A DNA stretch of 64,000 bases from Mycobacterium sp. MFM001 (GCF_003402475.1 NZ_BFAB01000001.1:1-64000), one strand, 5' to 3'; shown: positions 40,417 to 49,409, numbered from the stretch's first letter. Made by a program: numbers and translations. The notes: generated by a model from the sequence alone, not told the origin.

Positions 40417-40770
40417 TCAGTCGACCAGGTCGGCCTCGGTGAGCTCGGTTGCCGCCAAAGCCGATTCCAGGTCATCATGCCGGAACACCGAGGTGACGTG
40501 ATCGTGAACGACCCGAAATGCCGCCGCCGCAGCGCCGTTGGCGCCCTTGAGTTCGACGACGACGACGCCGTCGTGCACGAACATCCTGCCCAGCTCCGCG
40601 GTCTGGGCGCGCTCGGTGGCCCATTTCCGAAGCGCCTGATGGCCCTGCCCGGCACCATGCGCGTCGCCGACTTCGATGTCATCGCTGGACAGCGCGATCA
40701 AGGTGTCGATGTCCGACGTGTTGAGGGCGTCGTGCCATGCCAGCACGGTGGCGATTTCCGATGTCGTCAT
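40417..40770 (-). CDS. SnoaL/NTF2-like small protein (Rv0333-like)
   Basis: 117 residues from ATG at 40770. A cone-like alpha+beta NTF2 fold is suggested by VLAWHDALNTSDIDTLIALSSDDIEV and AAAAFRVVHDHVTSVFRHDDLESAL. The gene context rmlA-adjacent matches Rv0333. Its stop lies 10 bases before the rmlA start. The function is unknown; many members are small isomerases or hydrolases. Confidence 0.8.
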   Translation of the reverse strand: MTTSEIATVLAWHDALNTSDIDTLIALSSDDIEVGDAHGAGQGHQALRKWATERAQTAELGRMFVHDGVVVVELKGANGAAAAAFRVVHDHVTSVFRHDDLESALAATELTEADLVD

Positions 40771-40792
40771 GATCTGCAACGTACCGCGCCGT

Positions 40793-41542
40793 CTAGAACG
40801 GCGTGTGGTCCAGCCAGTTCTGCCACACCGCGGAGTCGCCGAACACCGCGATATCGGTGTCGGCGACCGCAACTCGTCGAGTGACGGCCAATAGCAGGTC
40901 GGTGGCGGGTCCGCGCAGCGCCACCGTGCCCTTGCCGTGGTCGTGTGACCAGGTGATGTGTCCGCCGTCGGCGCGGAGGGTCCATTCGCCGGCCTCGCCG
41001 AGGCCGTCGTCGGTGGCGTGCAGATGCACGGTGTCGCCCGCGTGAAGAGGGGCCCCGTCACTGCCGGCTTGGAGCGTCGCCCGCTCCAGCCACTCGGTGA
41101 TGGCGTCGGCCGCCAACTCGGGCGCGAGGGTGTAGTCGAGGCCCACGGCGAGCGCGGCGTCGGCGCGGTGGACGGCGGCCTCGTGCACCCGGCGGCGAAT
41201 CCACCACTGCGCCGGGCGCGTCCCCAGGAATGTCCACACCGGGGTATCCGCACCGACTTGCTCGACGGCGTCGACCAGCAGCTGCGCGCCGCCGTGCAGC
41301 CAGGAGACAGCGCCGTCGGGATCCGGCGGCGGCTTACCTTCCTCGACGTCGCGGGGGTCGAGGAAGTGGTCGAGCCGGTCGCGGACGATCTGCGCCGCCC
41401 AGCGGTCTCCGCGGCCGACGTGGCGGAACAGCTGCCGCAGGCTCCACTCCGGACACGTCGGCACCGGGGTCGACGGGTCGGCGCTGCGGATCACCTCACC
41501 GAAGGCGTGGTTTTGCTCGAGCAGTGCTGCCACGTAGTCCAC
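40793..41542 (-). CDS. Maleylpyruvate isomerase-family, mycothiol-type protein (Rv0332-like)
   Basis: 249 residues, GTG start. A DinB/MDMPI-type helical bundle with the metal-binding His pattern CPEWSLRQLFRHVGRGDRWAA and RRRVHEAAVHRADA, followed by the C-terminal MDMPI_C-like domain. Members use mycothiol and a divalent metal. Matches Rv0332 in context. It is 22 bases upstream of the NTF2-like gene in the same operon. Confidence 0.85.
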   Translation of the reverse strand: MDYVAALLEQNHAFGEVIRSADPSTPVPTCPEWSLRQLFRHVGRGDRWAAQIVRDRLDHFLDPRDVEEGKPPPDPDGAVSWLHGGAQLLVDAVEQVGADTPVWTFLGTRPAQWWIRRRVHEAAVHRADAALAVGLDYTLAPELAADAITEWLERATLQAGSDGAPLHAGDTVHLHATDDGLGEAGEWTLRADGGHITWSHDHGKGTVALRGPATDLLLAVTRRVAVADTDIAVFGDSAVWQNWLDHTPF

Positions 41543-41546
41543 GCGG

Positions 41547-42872
41547 TCAGGTTACGCGCCGCCCCAGGCAGTACATCCGCCAACCCGCCTGCTGCCAGCG
41601 GGCGACGTCCAGGCAGTTGCGGCCGTCGACAATCACCTTGGCGCGCACCCGATCAGCAAGCTCGCGGGGGTCGAGGTCGACGAATTCGCGCCACTCGGTG
41701 AGTACCAGCACGGCGTCGGCGCGTTCGCACGCCTCGGCCACCGACACCGCATAGTTGAGGGTGGGAAACACGCGGTGCGCGTTGTCCAGGGCCTTGGGGT
41801 CGTAGACGTTGACCGCGGCGCCGTTGAGCTGGAGTTGGCCGGCGACGTTCAGCGCCGGCGAGTCACGCACGTCGTCGGATTCGGGTTTGAAGGCGGCGCC
41901 GAGCACGGCGATGTTGGCACCCAGCAGCGAGCCGCCGCAGGCGGTGGTGGCCAATTCGACCATCCGGGTGCGCCGGCGCATGTTGATGTTGTCGACCTCG
42001 CGCAGGAACGTCAGCGCCTGGTTGGCGCCCAATTCGCCGGCGCGGGCCATGAATGCGCGGATGTCCTTGGGCAGGCAGCCGCCACCGAAACCCAAGCCGG
42101 CGTTGAGGCATCGCCGACCGATGCGCGGGTCGTGCCCGAGCGCGTCGGCCAGCATCGTGACGTCGGCGCCGGCGGCCTCGCAGACCTCGGCGACCGCGTT
42201 GATGAACGAGATCTTGGTTGCCAGAAAGGCGTTGGCGGACACCTTGACCAATTCCGCGGTCTGAAGGTCGGTCACCAGAAACGGCACGCCGGCCTCCAGC
42301 AGCGGCCCATACAGGTCACGTACCGCGAGTTCAGCGCGCGTCGAATCGTCTTGCACGCCAAGGACAATGCGGTCGGGCTGCAAGGTATCGTGCACAGCGA
42401 ATCCCTCGCGCAGGAACTCGGGGTTCCAGGCCACTTCGACGTCGACGCCTTGTGGTGCGATGGCGTGGGCGCGTCGGCCCAGTTCAGCCGCCGTGCCCAC
42501 CGGCACAGTGGATTTGCCGACGATGACGGCGGCCCGCGTCAGTCGTGGCACCAATTCGTCGATGACGGCGTGTACATGACGCAGGTCGGCGCCGTATTCG
42601 CCCTTCTTCTGCGGGGTTCCGACGCCGAGGAAGTGCACGTCGGCGAATTCGGCGGCCATCTCGTAGTCGGTGGTGAACCGCAAACGGCCCGCGGCGATGT
42701 TGTCGCTCAACATCTTTCGCAGTCCGGGTTCGTAGAACGGGATGTCACCGCCGGCTAGCTTGGCGATTTTGCCGGGATCGATGTCGACGCCGACGACATC
42801 GTGCCCTAATTCGGCCATCCCGGCGGCGTGGGTAGCACCCAGATAGCCCGTGCCGAAGACGGTGCATCGCAT
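41547..42872 (-). CDS. udgA: UDP-glucose 6-dehydrogenase
   Basis: 441 residues. The N-terminal NAD Rossmann fold (RCTVFGTGYLGATHAAGMAE), a central dimerisation helix, and the catalytic cysteine in GLGFGGGCLPKDIRAFM near residue 265. The C-terminal UDP-binding domain has GAAFKPESDDVRDSPAL. It oxidises UDP-glucose to UDP-glucuronate, a cell-envelope precursor. Matches Rv0322. Its stop is four bases from the preceding GTG of the Rv0332-like gene on the same strand, suggesting one transcript. Confidence 0.96.
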   Translation of the reverse strand: MRCTVFGTGYLGATHAAGMAELGHDVVGVDIDPGKIAKLAGGDIPFYEPGLRKMLSDNIAAGRLRFTTDYEMAAEFADVHFLGVGTPQKKGEYGADLRHVHAVIDELVPRLTRAAVIVGKSTVPVGTAAELGRRAHAIAPQGVDVEVAWNPEFLREGFAVHDTLQPDRIVLGVQDDSTRAELAVRDLYGPLLEAGVPFLVTDLQTAELVKVSANAFLATKISFINAVAEVCEAAGADVTMLADALGHDPRIGRRCLNAGLGFGGGCLPKDIRAFMARAGELGANQALTFLREVDNINMRRRTRMVELATTACGGSLLGANIAVLGAAFKPESDDVRDSPALNVAGQLQLNGAAVNVYDPKALDNAHRVFPTLNYAVSVAEACERADAVLVLTEWREFVDLDPRELADRVRAKVIVDGRNCLDVARWQQAGWRMYCLGRRVT

Positions 42873-42976
42873 AACACCGTGTGTAGGCGGCCGCGACGAG
42901 CTAACCGTGTCCGGTTACCAAGCGACAGGCGAACGCCAGATGACAGTTTGCTGCGTTCGGCCATCGCCGCGTCGAC

Positions 42977-43025
42977 TGTGCGGTTTCATACGCCCGCGTC
43001 GGCGTGTCGCGTATGAAACCGCACA
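42977..43025 (-). terminator. Perfect 17-bp hairpin after a DUF7159-type gene
   Basis: Arms TGTGCGGTTTCATACGC (42977-42993) and its exact complement (43009-43025) with a 15-base loop, 11 bases past the stop of the gene ending at 43037. No U-tract. It separates the DUF7159-type pair from udgA and is probably a terminator. Confidence 0.6.
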
Positions 43026-43036
43026 ACCGGCCGGAG

Positions 43037-44533
43037 CTACAGGCCCGGGATGCCGGGGATTCCCGGAACGCCGGGGATTCCGCCGCCGCCACCATGGCCG
43101 CCACCATGGCCGCCGCCGTGACCTCCGCCACCACCATGGCCGCCTCCGCCGCCACCCGGGATGCCCGGAATGCCGCCGCCGCCGGGGATACCGGGAATCC
43201 CGCCGCCCCCGACCCCCGGGCCGACGGGAACTGGGACGGGGACGGGGACCGGCGCAGCCGGAGCGGGTGCCGGCGCTGGTGCCGGAGCCGCGGGCGCGGG
43301 AGCGGGAGCCGGGGCTGCGGGAGCAGGAGCGGGCGCCGCGGGAGCAGGAGCGGGCGCTGCCGGTGCCGGAGCTGCCGGGGCCGGCGCGGGAGCCGCGGGT
43401 GCCGGGGACGGCGCTGCGGGGGCCTGCGGCGCCGCGGACGGCGGAGGAGGCGCGGCCGGCGGCGACTGCTGCGGCGGCGCCTGATTGCTCGGGACCACCA
43501 TCGGGTGCCCGGGATTCGGCTTCTCACCGACTGACGGGCGCATCGTCATCAGCAGCGCAACCGCCAGTGCGACGACGCCGACCACAAAGACCGCGGCCAC
43601 CGCGCTCGCCACCAGCGCCGCGGGCCGGCGTCCCCGCTTACCGGCCTCGGGAAATGCGCCGGTCTGCACGTCCTGCTGGTTGGCGTAAGCGGTGGGGGCG
43701 TTGGCTTCGTCATCGGCGACGGCGCTGTAGGCGAGGGCTTCGCCGCCGTCGGGCCTGGCGGCGTCATCAAGTTCGGGGCGGTAGCCCGGCGTCACGGCAT
43801 AGGGGTCGATCGCGCCGGTGCCGGGGTCTTGCGCATAGGCCAGCGCGGCGGTCGACGACGAGAACAACGGCGCATGCGCCGATGCCAGCGCCGCCCCGCG
43901 GGCCAGCGCCGTCTCGGGCTCTTCAGGGGCGTTCACCGGCAGCGACGTCGTCGCCTCCAGCTGGGGTTTGAGGGGCGCGATGTCCACTCCGGAGCCGACC
44001 ATGAACAGCCCGTCGGGCCGCGATGGCAGCGTCTGCATATCGGCGACCAGGGCTGCCAATTCGCCGGCGGTGTCGCCGCTTTTCAGCGGCTCGCGGCGCA
44101 CTTCGGTGATCGAGCCGTCGGCGGAATCGACGATGGCCATCGTCGCGGTGTCCGGTTCGAGGAACAACAGCCCGGTCCGGCCGTAGCCCACCGAGCTGCC
44201 GACCGATTGCGCCAGCGCCGCCGCGGCCAGAAACGCCGACACCAGCATGACGTTTTCGACCTTGTGGGCGGCCAGGGCGTCCCGCAGGGCGGCTGCCTCC
44301 GCCTGGTCCGTCCAGGTCACCCCCGTCGACATGAGCTCATAGCCGCCCTCGGCGGCGCCTTCGCGGGTTCCCAGGATCGCCGAAACGACCTGTTCGGGTG
44401 CGGTCTGCGGTGCTGAGCCGCCGTCGACGTCGAAGTCCTCCTGCTCGACGGTGACACCGTCGCCGTTTTCGCCTTCGACCAGCAGCATGCGAACCGTCGA
44501 GGGCGCCATCGACACACCAAGTACGGTCTCCAT
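43037..44533 (-). CDS. DUF7159-type actin-like membrane protein with Gly/His-rich tail
   Basis: 498 residues. Residues about 1-240 look like a reduced actin/Hsp70-type fold: VLGVSMAPSTVRMLLVEGEN (phosphate-1-like), LLFLEPDTATMAIVDSADGS (phosphate-2-like) and LFMVGSGVDIAPLKPQLEA (adenosine-like). A linker, one membrane helix (about 305-330), then a Pro/Ala repeat region (APAPAAP) and a Gly/His-rich end with IPGIPGG and GGGHGGGH units. Paralogue of the next gene (44599) and of the gene at 54904. The tail is predicted outside the membrane. The function is unknown. Confidence 0.82.
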   Translation of the reverse strand: METVLGVSMAPSTVRMLLVEGENGDGVTVEQEDFDVDGGSAPQTAPEQVVSAILGTREGAAEGGYELMSTGVTWTDQAEAAALRDALAAHKVENVMLVSAFLAAAALAQSVGSSVGYGRTGLLFLEPDTATMAIVDSADGSITEVRREPLKSGDTAGELAALVADMQTLPSRPDGLFMVGSGVDIAPLKPQLEATTSLPVNAPEEPETALARGAALASAHAPLFSSSTAALAYAQDPGTGAIDPYAVTPGYRPELDDAARPDGGEALAYSAVADDEANAPTAYANQQDVQTGAFPEAGKRGRRPAALVASAVAAVFVVGVVALAVALLMTMRPSVGEKPNPGHPMVVPSNQAPPQQSPPAAPPPPSAAPQAPAAPSPAPAAPAPAPAAPAPAAPAPAPAAPAPAPAAPAPAPAPAAPAPAPAPAPAAPVPVPVPVPVGPGVGGGGIPGIPGGGGIPGIPGGGGGGHGGGGGHGGGHGGGHGGGGGIPGVPGIPGIPGL

Positions 44534-44598
44534 TTCCCCTCCAAATTCAATGCCGCCAAGTGTTGGGTTAGGAATACCCGTTTTCGGCGGCCAGGCGC

Positions 44599-46086
44599 TT
44601 AGAACCCGATGCCGAGGTTGAGCCCGGGAGCCAGCGGAACCTTGATGCCCGGGGGGCCTCCGCCGTGGCCACGGCCACCGCCGCGGCCATGGCCCCAGCC
44701 ACCACCGCCGTGATCACCGCCCCACGGTTGGACCGGCGGCCCCGGCGGCGGCGGGGCAAGAATTTGGCCCAGCTGCGGCAACACCGGCGGAGGTGGAGGT
44801 GGCGGCAGCGCAGGCGGAGGCGCAGGGGCAGGAGCCGGGGCTGGCGCGGGCGCCGCCACGGGAGCCGGGGCGGGTGCAGGAGCGGGAGCCGGGGCCGCAG
44901 CCGGCGGGGGTGCCGGTGCCGGTGCCGGCGCAGCTGTCTTGGGCGGGGCGGGCGCCGCAGCCGGCGGTGGCGTCTTCGGCGGCGCGGGCGCGGCCTGTTT
45001 GGTCGGTGCGACGACGTTCTGGCCGAGGCTGGGCCGCTGGTTGACGGTCGGCCGGATGCTGACCGCCAGCGAAATCACCAGGGCCACAACGCCGACGACG
45101 AAGATCGTCAGCACGCTCATCGCGGTCAGAAACGGCTTGCGAGCGGACTGCTCGGCCGCTGCGGCCCGAAAGTCCAGCATGCCGGAGTCAAGGATCTCTT
45201 CCTCGCCGGTGAGGTCGACGTAGGCGTCTGGGCCCTCGGCGGTGTAGGCGTCGGCATCCTCGTCGGGAATGGCGCTGTAGGCGAGGGCCTCGCCACCCGA
45301 GTCGACGTCAGCCGCGGCCAGGTAGCCCGGAGAAACGGCATACGGGTCCACCGCGCCGGTGCCGGGGTCCTGCGCGTAAGCCAGCGCGGCGGTCGACGAC
45401 GAGAACAACGGCGCATGCGCTGATGCCAGCGCAGCGCCCCGGGCCAGCGCCAGGTCCGGCTCCTCCGGAGCGCTGAGCGGAAGCGTCGTCGCCGCCTCCA
45501 GCGCCGGCTTGATCAGCGGGATGTCCACCCCGGAACCGACGACGAACAATCCCTCGGGCCGCGATTCCAAGCGGTCGGCGCTGGCGGCCAGCTTGGTGAT
45601 CTCGGCGACGGCCTGGTCGTCGTCCTCGGGGAGGGGCCGGCGGCGCACCTCGGAGACCGACCCGTCGGAGGAGTCGACCACCGCAAGGGTGGCGGTGTCC
45701 GGCTCGATGAACAACAGCGCGGTATTGGAGTAGTTGGTGGCGGTGCCGACGGCCTGGGCCAGCGCGGCCGCGGCCAAAAACGCCGACACCAGCATGACGT
45801 TTTCGATCTTGCGGGCGGCCAGCGCGTCGCGCAGAGCGGCGGCCTCGAACTGGTCGCTCCACGTCACGCCAGTCGAGGCCAGGTGGTAGCCGCCCTCGGC
45901 AGCGCCCTCGCGGGTGCCCAGGATGGCCGAGACCACCTGATCCGCGGCAACAGTGTTTGCCGGCCTGCCGTTCGAGGTGACGTCGAAGTTGTCCTGGTCG
46001 ATGGTGACACCGTCGGCGTTCTCGCCTTCTACCAGCACCATGCGGACCGTCGACGGTGCCATCGACACACCGAGTACGGTGTCCAC
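44599..46086 (-). CDS. DUF7159-type actin-like membrane protein, tandem paralogue
   Basis: 495 residues. The same N-terminal domain as its downstream neighbour, including VLGVSMAPSTVRMVLVEGEN, ILGTREGAAEGGYHLASTGV and LLFIEPDTATLAVVDSSDGS. One membrane helix lies at about 320-345, followed by RPTVNQRPSLGQN. The tail is Pro/Ala-rich, then Gly/His-rich, ending KVPLAPGLNLGIGF. The gap to the neighbour is 65 bases, so co-transcription is likely. The two arose by duplication with the ATPase-like part more conserved than the tail. Confidence 0.82.
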   Translation of the reverse strand: MDTVLGVSMAPSTVRMVLVEGENADGVTIDQDNFDVTSNGRPANTVAADQVVSAILGTREGAAEGGYHLASTGVTWSDQFEAAALRDALAARKIENVMLVSAFLAAAALAQAVGTATNYSNTALLFIEPDTATLAVVDSSDGSVSEVRRRPLPEDDDQAVAEITKLAASADRLESRPEGLFVVGSGVDIPLIKPALEAATTLPLSAPEEPDLALARGAALASAHAPLFSSSTAALAYAQDPGTGAVDPYAVSPGYLAAADVDSGGEALAYSAIPDEDADAYTAEGPDAYVDLTGEEEILDSGMLDFRAAAAEQSARKPFLTAMSVLTIFVVGVVALVISLAVSIRPTVNQRPSLGQNVVAPTKQAAPAPPKTPPPAAAPAPPKTAAPAPAPAPPPAAAPAPAPAPAPAPVAAPAPAPAPAPAPPPALPPPPPPPVLPQLGQILAPPPPGPPVQPWGGDHGGGGWGHGRGGGRGHGGGPPGIKVPLAPGLNLGIGF

Positions 46087-46211
46087 TACTTCCTCCTAAG
46101 TAGTTTGCTAGCCGCTCGCGGTCCGGGCAGCGCAGTACATGCGTCTCTTGACCCTGATACTTCGACCCTACCTGCCGACGCTTAAAGCAACCTGGCAGCC
46201 GGCGGCCGTGC

Positions 46212-46784
46212 CTAGGTCGATTTGATGAAGTTTTGGTACGAGCGGGACGGCGTCGGCCCCCGCTGACCCTGGTACTTCGAGCCGGCCCGGGCGCTGCCGT
46301 AGGGGTGCTCGGCGGGGCTGGTCAGCCGCAGGATGCACAGCTGGCCGATCTTCATTCCCGGCCACAGCGTGATGGGCAGGTTGGCGACGTTGGAGAGCTC
46401 CAGCGTGATGTGTCCGCTGAAACCCGGATCGATAAATCCCGCGGTCGAGTGGGTCAGCAGGCCCAGCCGCCCCAGCGACGACTTGCCCTCCAGCCTGCCC
46501 GCCAGGTCCTCGGGCAACGTGCACAGCTCCAGCGTCGACCCCAGCACAAACTCGCCGGGATGCAGCACGAACGGCTCGCCGTCGACGGGCTGCACCAGGC
46601 TGGTCAGCTCGTCCTGCTGCTGGGCCGGGTCGATATGCGTGTATCGGGTGTTGTTGAACACCCGGAACATGCTGTCGAGGCGGACGTCCACGCTGGACGG
46701 CTGAACCAGCGTGTCGTCGAACGGGTCGATGCCCAGGCGGCCGGCGGCGATTTCGGCTCGCAGGTCGCGATCGGAGAGCAGCAC
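46212..46784 (-). CDS. dcd: dCTP deaminase (probably bifunctional with dUTPase)
   Basis: 190 residues from GTG at 46784, the length of Rv0321; longer frames run toward the tRNA and are not conserved. Dcd/DUT trimer fold with [38 protein letters not shown] (active-site motif) and [19 protein letters not shown]. It deaminates dCTP and, in actinobacteria, also hydrolyses the product to dUMP. It is divergent from the tRNA-Gly gene. Confidence 0.97.
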   Translation of the reverse strand: MLLSDRDLRAEIAAGRLGIDPFDDTLVQPSSVDVRLDSMFRVFNNTRYTHIDPAQQQDELTSLVQPVDGEPFVLHPGEFVLGSTLELCTLPEDLAGRLEGKSSLGRLGLLTHSTAGFIDPGFSGHITLELSNVANLPITLWPGMKIGQLCILRLTSPAEHPYGSARAGSKYQGQRGPTPSRSYQNFIKST

Positions 46785-46860
46785 GCGACGAGCGTATCCC
46801 CGGCATCCCTGGTGTGGATGAGCGACGCCGCGCTGGATGCTAGCCTTTCCGATCAATCGC

Positions 46861-46934
46861 GCCGATGTAGTTCAATGGCAGAACATCAGCTTCCCAAGCT
46901 GAGAACGCGGGTTCGATTCCCGTCATCGGCTCCA
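46861..46934 (+). tRNA. tRNA-Gly (anticodon CCC)
   Basis: The acceptor stem GCCGATG (46861-46867) pairs with CATCGGC (46924-46930). The D-arm is GTTC/GAAC. The anticodon stem TCAGC/GCTGA encloses the loop TTCCCAA, giving anticodon CCC. The T-arm is GCGGG-TTCGATT-CCCGT, discriminator T, with CCA encoded. It corresponds to the glyU-type gene beside dcd in M. tuberculosis. The following 278 bases up to the HTH gene hold no credible gene. Confidence 0.95.
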
Positions 46935-47212
46935 AGTTGAGCCGGGCGAACGGCGTTCGATTGTCCCCGATTGAAACTGTTGCCGGCTGCTTCAAAGTAT
47001 CGCCTTTCGGTGTGGCCGCCGCGAGATGCCCGTCAGCGGCGAATCGGCGACCCACCATCGCGAATGCTCCGGCGGTAGGTCGGGCAGCGACCGTCTACTG
47101 GGTTCTCCCAGACCACACCGACCTAAGCGAGCGACAGCAAGGTGTATTGGCGCAGGAATACCTCGCTGACAGGGGCGTTGTGTTTTTTGTGTTTATGCAG
47201 GAGGATAGTTCC

Positions 47213-47719
47213 ATGGAGACAATGCTTAAGACAGGTGAAGTCGCTCGGTTGCTCGGCGTCTCGCGCCAGCATGTCGCCAATCTGTGTGACCGCGGCGAGC
47301 TCGACTACGTTCGTGTAGGCGCTCATCGACGTGTCCCGCGCCGCGAAGTCGACCGTCTCGTGGGCAACCAACTCACGCGCGAAGAAGAAAAGTCGTTGCG
47401 GCTACATCAGGCGTTGTTGACACAAATGCTCGCTGAACCAAACGCTGTGATATCGAAGGCTCGCGACAACCTCGATCGCTGGACCAGCATGCATCGTCCT
47501 GACGGAATGACCGTGCGCTACTTCGAAGAGTGGAAGCGAGTGCTCGACGACGGTTTAGACGCGATTGTGGAGGTCATTAACAGTCCCTCGCAGGAGGCGC
47601 GGGAACTACGCCAAAACTCTCCGTTTGCCGGCGTATTGCCCGAGGAGACGAGACTGCGAGTCCTGCGAACCTTCAAGGATCACTGGAATCGGGAGCACAA
47701 GCGGGCGCTAGCAGGGTGA
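47213..47719 (+). CDS. Excisionase/MerR-type HTH protein, probable antitoxin
   Basis: 168 residues from ATG at 47213, with AGGAGG eight bases upstream. The N-terminal MerR-like/excisionase HTH (LKTGEVARLLGVSRQHVANLC, about 5-25; wing VRVGAHRRVPRREVDRLV) is followed by a helical domain (about 60-165, EEWKRVLDDGLDAIVEVINS). It overlaps the nucleotidyltransferase gene by four bases (GTGA). This order, HTH then DUF6036-type nucleotidyltransferase, is typical of antitoxin-toxin pairs. Slightly lower GC than the neighbours and a position beside a tRNA suggest acquired DNA. Confidence 0.85.
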   Translation: METMLKTGEVARLLGVSRQHVANLCDRGELDYVRVGAHRRVPRREVDRLVGNQLTREEEKSLRLHQALLTQMLAEPNAVISKARDNLDRWTSMHRPDGMTVRYFEEWKRVLDDGLDAIVEVINSPSQEARELRQNSPFAGVLPEETRLRVLRTFKDHWNREHKRALAG

Positions 47720-48267
47720 ACCGACAGCAACTGGCTCATCTGCTCCGTTCGGCATGCAATATCGCCCATGATGCGGATGTGCTTGTGCTTGGCTCGCAGT
47801 CGATCCTTGGGTCGTTTGACGAAGCGGACCTCCCTCCAGAAGCCACGGCCTCCCAAGAGGCTGACATAGCCTTCCTTGATGATCCGGGGAGGAACAAGGC
47901 GGATGAGGTCGAGGGCGCCATCGGCGAGATGTCAACGTTTCATGAAGAACATGGCATCTACGCCGAGGGTGTCCACATCGATGTGGCCACGCTGCCCGAA
48001 GGGTGGCAGGACCGCCTCGTAAGTTGGGAGCTTCAATCCTCGAAGCCTGCTAGGCCGCGCTTTCTCGATCCGCACGACCTTGCGATCTCAAAACTTGCTG
48101 CTGGGCGGCCAAAGGACCTCGATTTCGTCCTGGCGCTGATTCGTGGCGGACTCCTAGATGCGGCGGTAATTCGGGAACGAACTTCCAGGCTTCCTGCGGA
48201 GACCGATCCGCGTATCGGCGAGCGCATTGAAGCGTGGTTGGACTATTACTGCCGTAAGAAAAAGTAG
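47716..48267 (+). CDS. DUF6036-like nucleotidyltransferase, probable toxin
   Basis: 183 residues, GTG start. The nucleotidyltransferase core reads LVLGSQSILGSF (GS motif, about 29-40) and SQEADIAFLDD (ExD metal-binding pair, about 53-62), followed by VHIDVATLPEGW with the third acidic residue and a C-terminal helical part with FLDPHDLAISKLAAGRPKDLDF, conserved in AbiEii/DUF6036 proteins. Relatives such as the MenT toxins modify tRNA ends; whether this one does is inference. It is in an operon with the HTH gene. Confidence 0.83.
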   Translation: MNRQQLAHLLRSACNIAHDADVLVLGSQSILGSFDEADLPPEATASQEADIAFLDDPGRNKADEVEGAIGEMSTFHEEHGIYAEGVHIDVATLPEGWQDRLVSWELQSSKPARPRFLDPHDLAISKLAAGRPKDLDFVLALIRGGLLDAAVIRERTSRLPAETDPRIGERIEAWLDYYCRKKK

Positions 48268-48506
48268 TCGGGATGCCCTGGCAAGGTTCAAGCGGTATGG
48301 GAGGTGTTCGGGCCGTCCCGAAGCGCGCTTTTCGGAAGGTCGATTAGATCGAGCGGCCGCTTCGTCCGGCCCCAGTTCCAACGTTGTTCGCCGTAGCCGA
48401 AACGTGACGAAGCCTTGACCGAATTGCTAACGCGCCCTTGCGCTTCCGCCCGCCAGGCCAGCCCTACCATCTATTACAACTTTGTCAAATGAAAAGGAAT
48501 GGGGCC

Positions 48507-49364
48507 ATGCGTGCGGGTCTCCGGTGCGTTCTTGCGCTGATCGGGACCGCTGCGACGGTGGTTGCCGGGCCGGCCGACGTAGGCCTGGCGGCGACGAGCC
48601 AGTCGTATCGGTTCGCGGTCGCATCGGTTCTACCAACTGGGGGCCAAACCGTGGGTGTCGCCCACCCCGTCGTGGTGACTTTCAGCGCGCCCGTTGCCAA
48701 TCGACCCGCTGCCGAGCGCGCCATTCAAGTCAAGTCGGCGCCCGCGATGAGCGGCCATTTCGATTGGCTCGAGGACGACGCGGTGCAATGGGTGCCCGAC
48801 CGATTCTGGCCGGCGCACAGCACCGTGGCGCTGTCGGTCGGCGGCGTGGCCACGGAGTTCAAGACCGGCCCTGCCGTCGTCGGCGTTGCCGATATCGCGG
48901 AACACACCTTCACCGTCACCATCGACGGAGTGGGGGCCGGACCGCCGCCGCCACGACCGGCCCCGCATCACCGGCCTCACTGGGGCGAAGAGGGAGTGCT
49001 GCTGGCCTCGATGGGTCGGCCGGAATACTCGACGCCCGTCGGCACGTACACCGTTCTGTCCAAGGAACGCTCGGTGATCATGGATTCGAGCAGCGTCGGC
49101 ATCCCGGTTACCAATCCCGACGGTTACCGGCTCCCGGTGGAGTATGCGGTACGCATCACCAAGCGTGGCCTGTTCGTGCATTCGGCTCCATGGGCTGTCC
49201 AATCATTGGGCTTTGAGAATGTCAGCCATGGCTGCATCAGCCTGAGTCCCGCGGACGCCGAGTGGTACTACAACACCGTCAACATCGGCGACCCGGTGAT
49301 TGTGCAGGAATCGGGAATAGAACGACCACGGCGGCTTGCCCCAGCAAGCACCGCACCGAGATGA
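48507..49364 (+). CDS. Exported L,D-transpeptidase (YkuD family)
   Basis: 285 residues from ATG at 48507, chosen because AAAAGGA lies upstream; ATG at 48489 is possible. A signal peptide (about 1-28) is followed by a bacterial Ig-like domain with VLPTGGQTVGVAHPVVVTFSA (about 38-140) and the YkuD domain. The catalytic segment is FVHSAPWAVQSLGFENVSHGCIS, with Cys in SHGC and the upstream His. The usual Asn after HGC(I) is Ser. It forms 3-3 peptidoglycan cross-links. It resembles the mycobacterial Ldt group. Confidence 0.92.
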   Translation: MRAGLRCVLALIGTAATVVAGPADVGLAATSQSYRFAVASVLPTGGQTVGVAHPVVVTFSAPVANRPAAERAIQVKSAPAMSGHFDWLEDDAVQWVPDRFWPAHSTVALSVGGVATEFKTGPAVVGVADIAEHTFTVTIDGVGAGPPPPRPAPHHRPHWGEEGVLLASMGRPEYSTPVGTYTVLSKERSVIMDSSSVGIPVTNPDGYRLPVEYAVRITKRGLFVHSAPWAVQSLGFENVSHGCISLSPADAEWYYNTVNIGDPVIVQESGIERPRRLAPASTAPR

Positions 49365-49409
49365 CTTACGCTGTAAGCGTTTAGCGTTTCCAAACCCGAG
49401 TGGCCAGTG

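Noticed and set aside
46840..47058. Minus-strand frame starting antisense to the tRNA-Gly gene (containing [20 protein letters not shown])
   Set aside because: This is the well-known spurious protein read from the opposite strand of a tRNA-Gly gene; no independent support.
46935..48506. Integrative element with tRNA-derived attachment sites
   Set aside because: No second copy of the tRNA 3' end and no integrase gene were found; only the two-gene module can be supported.
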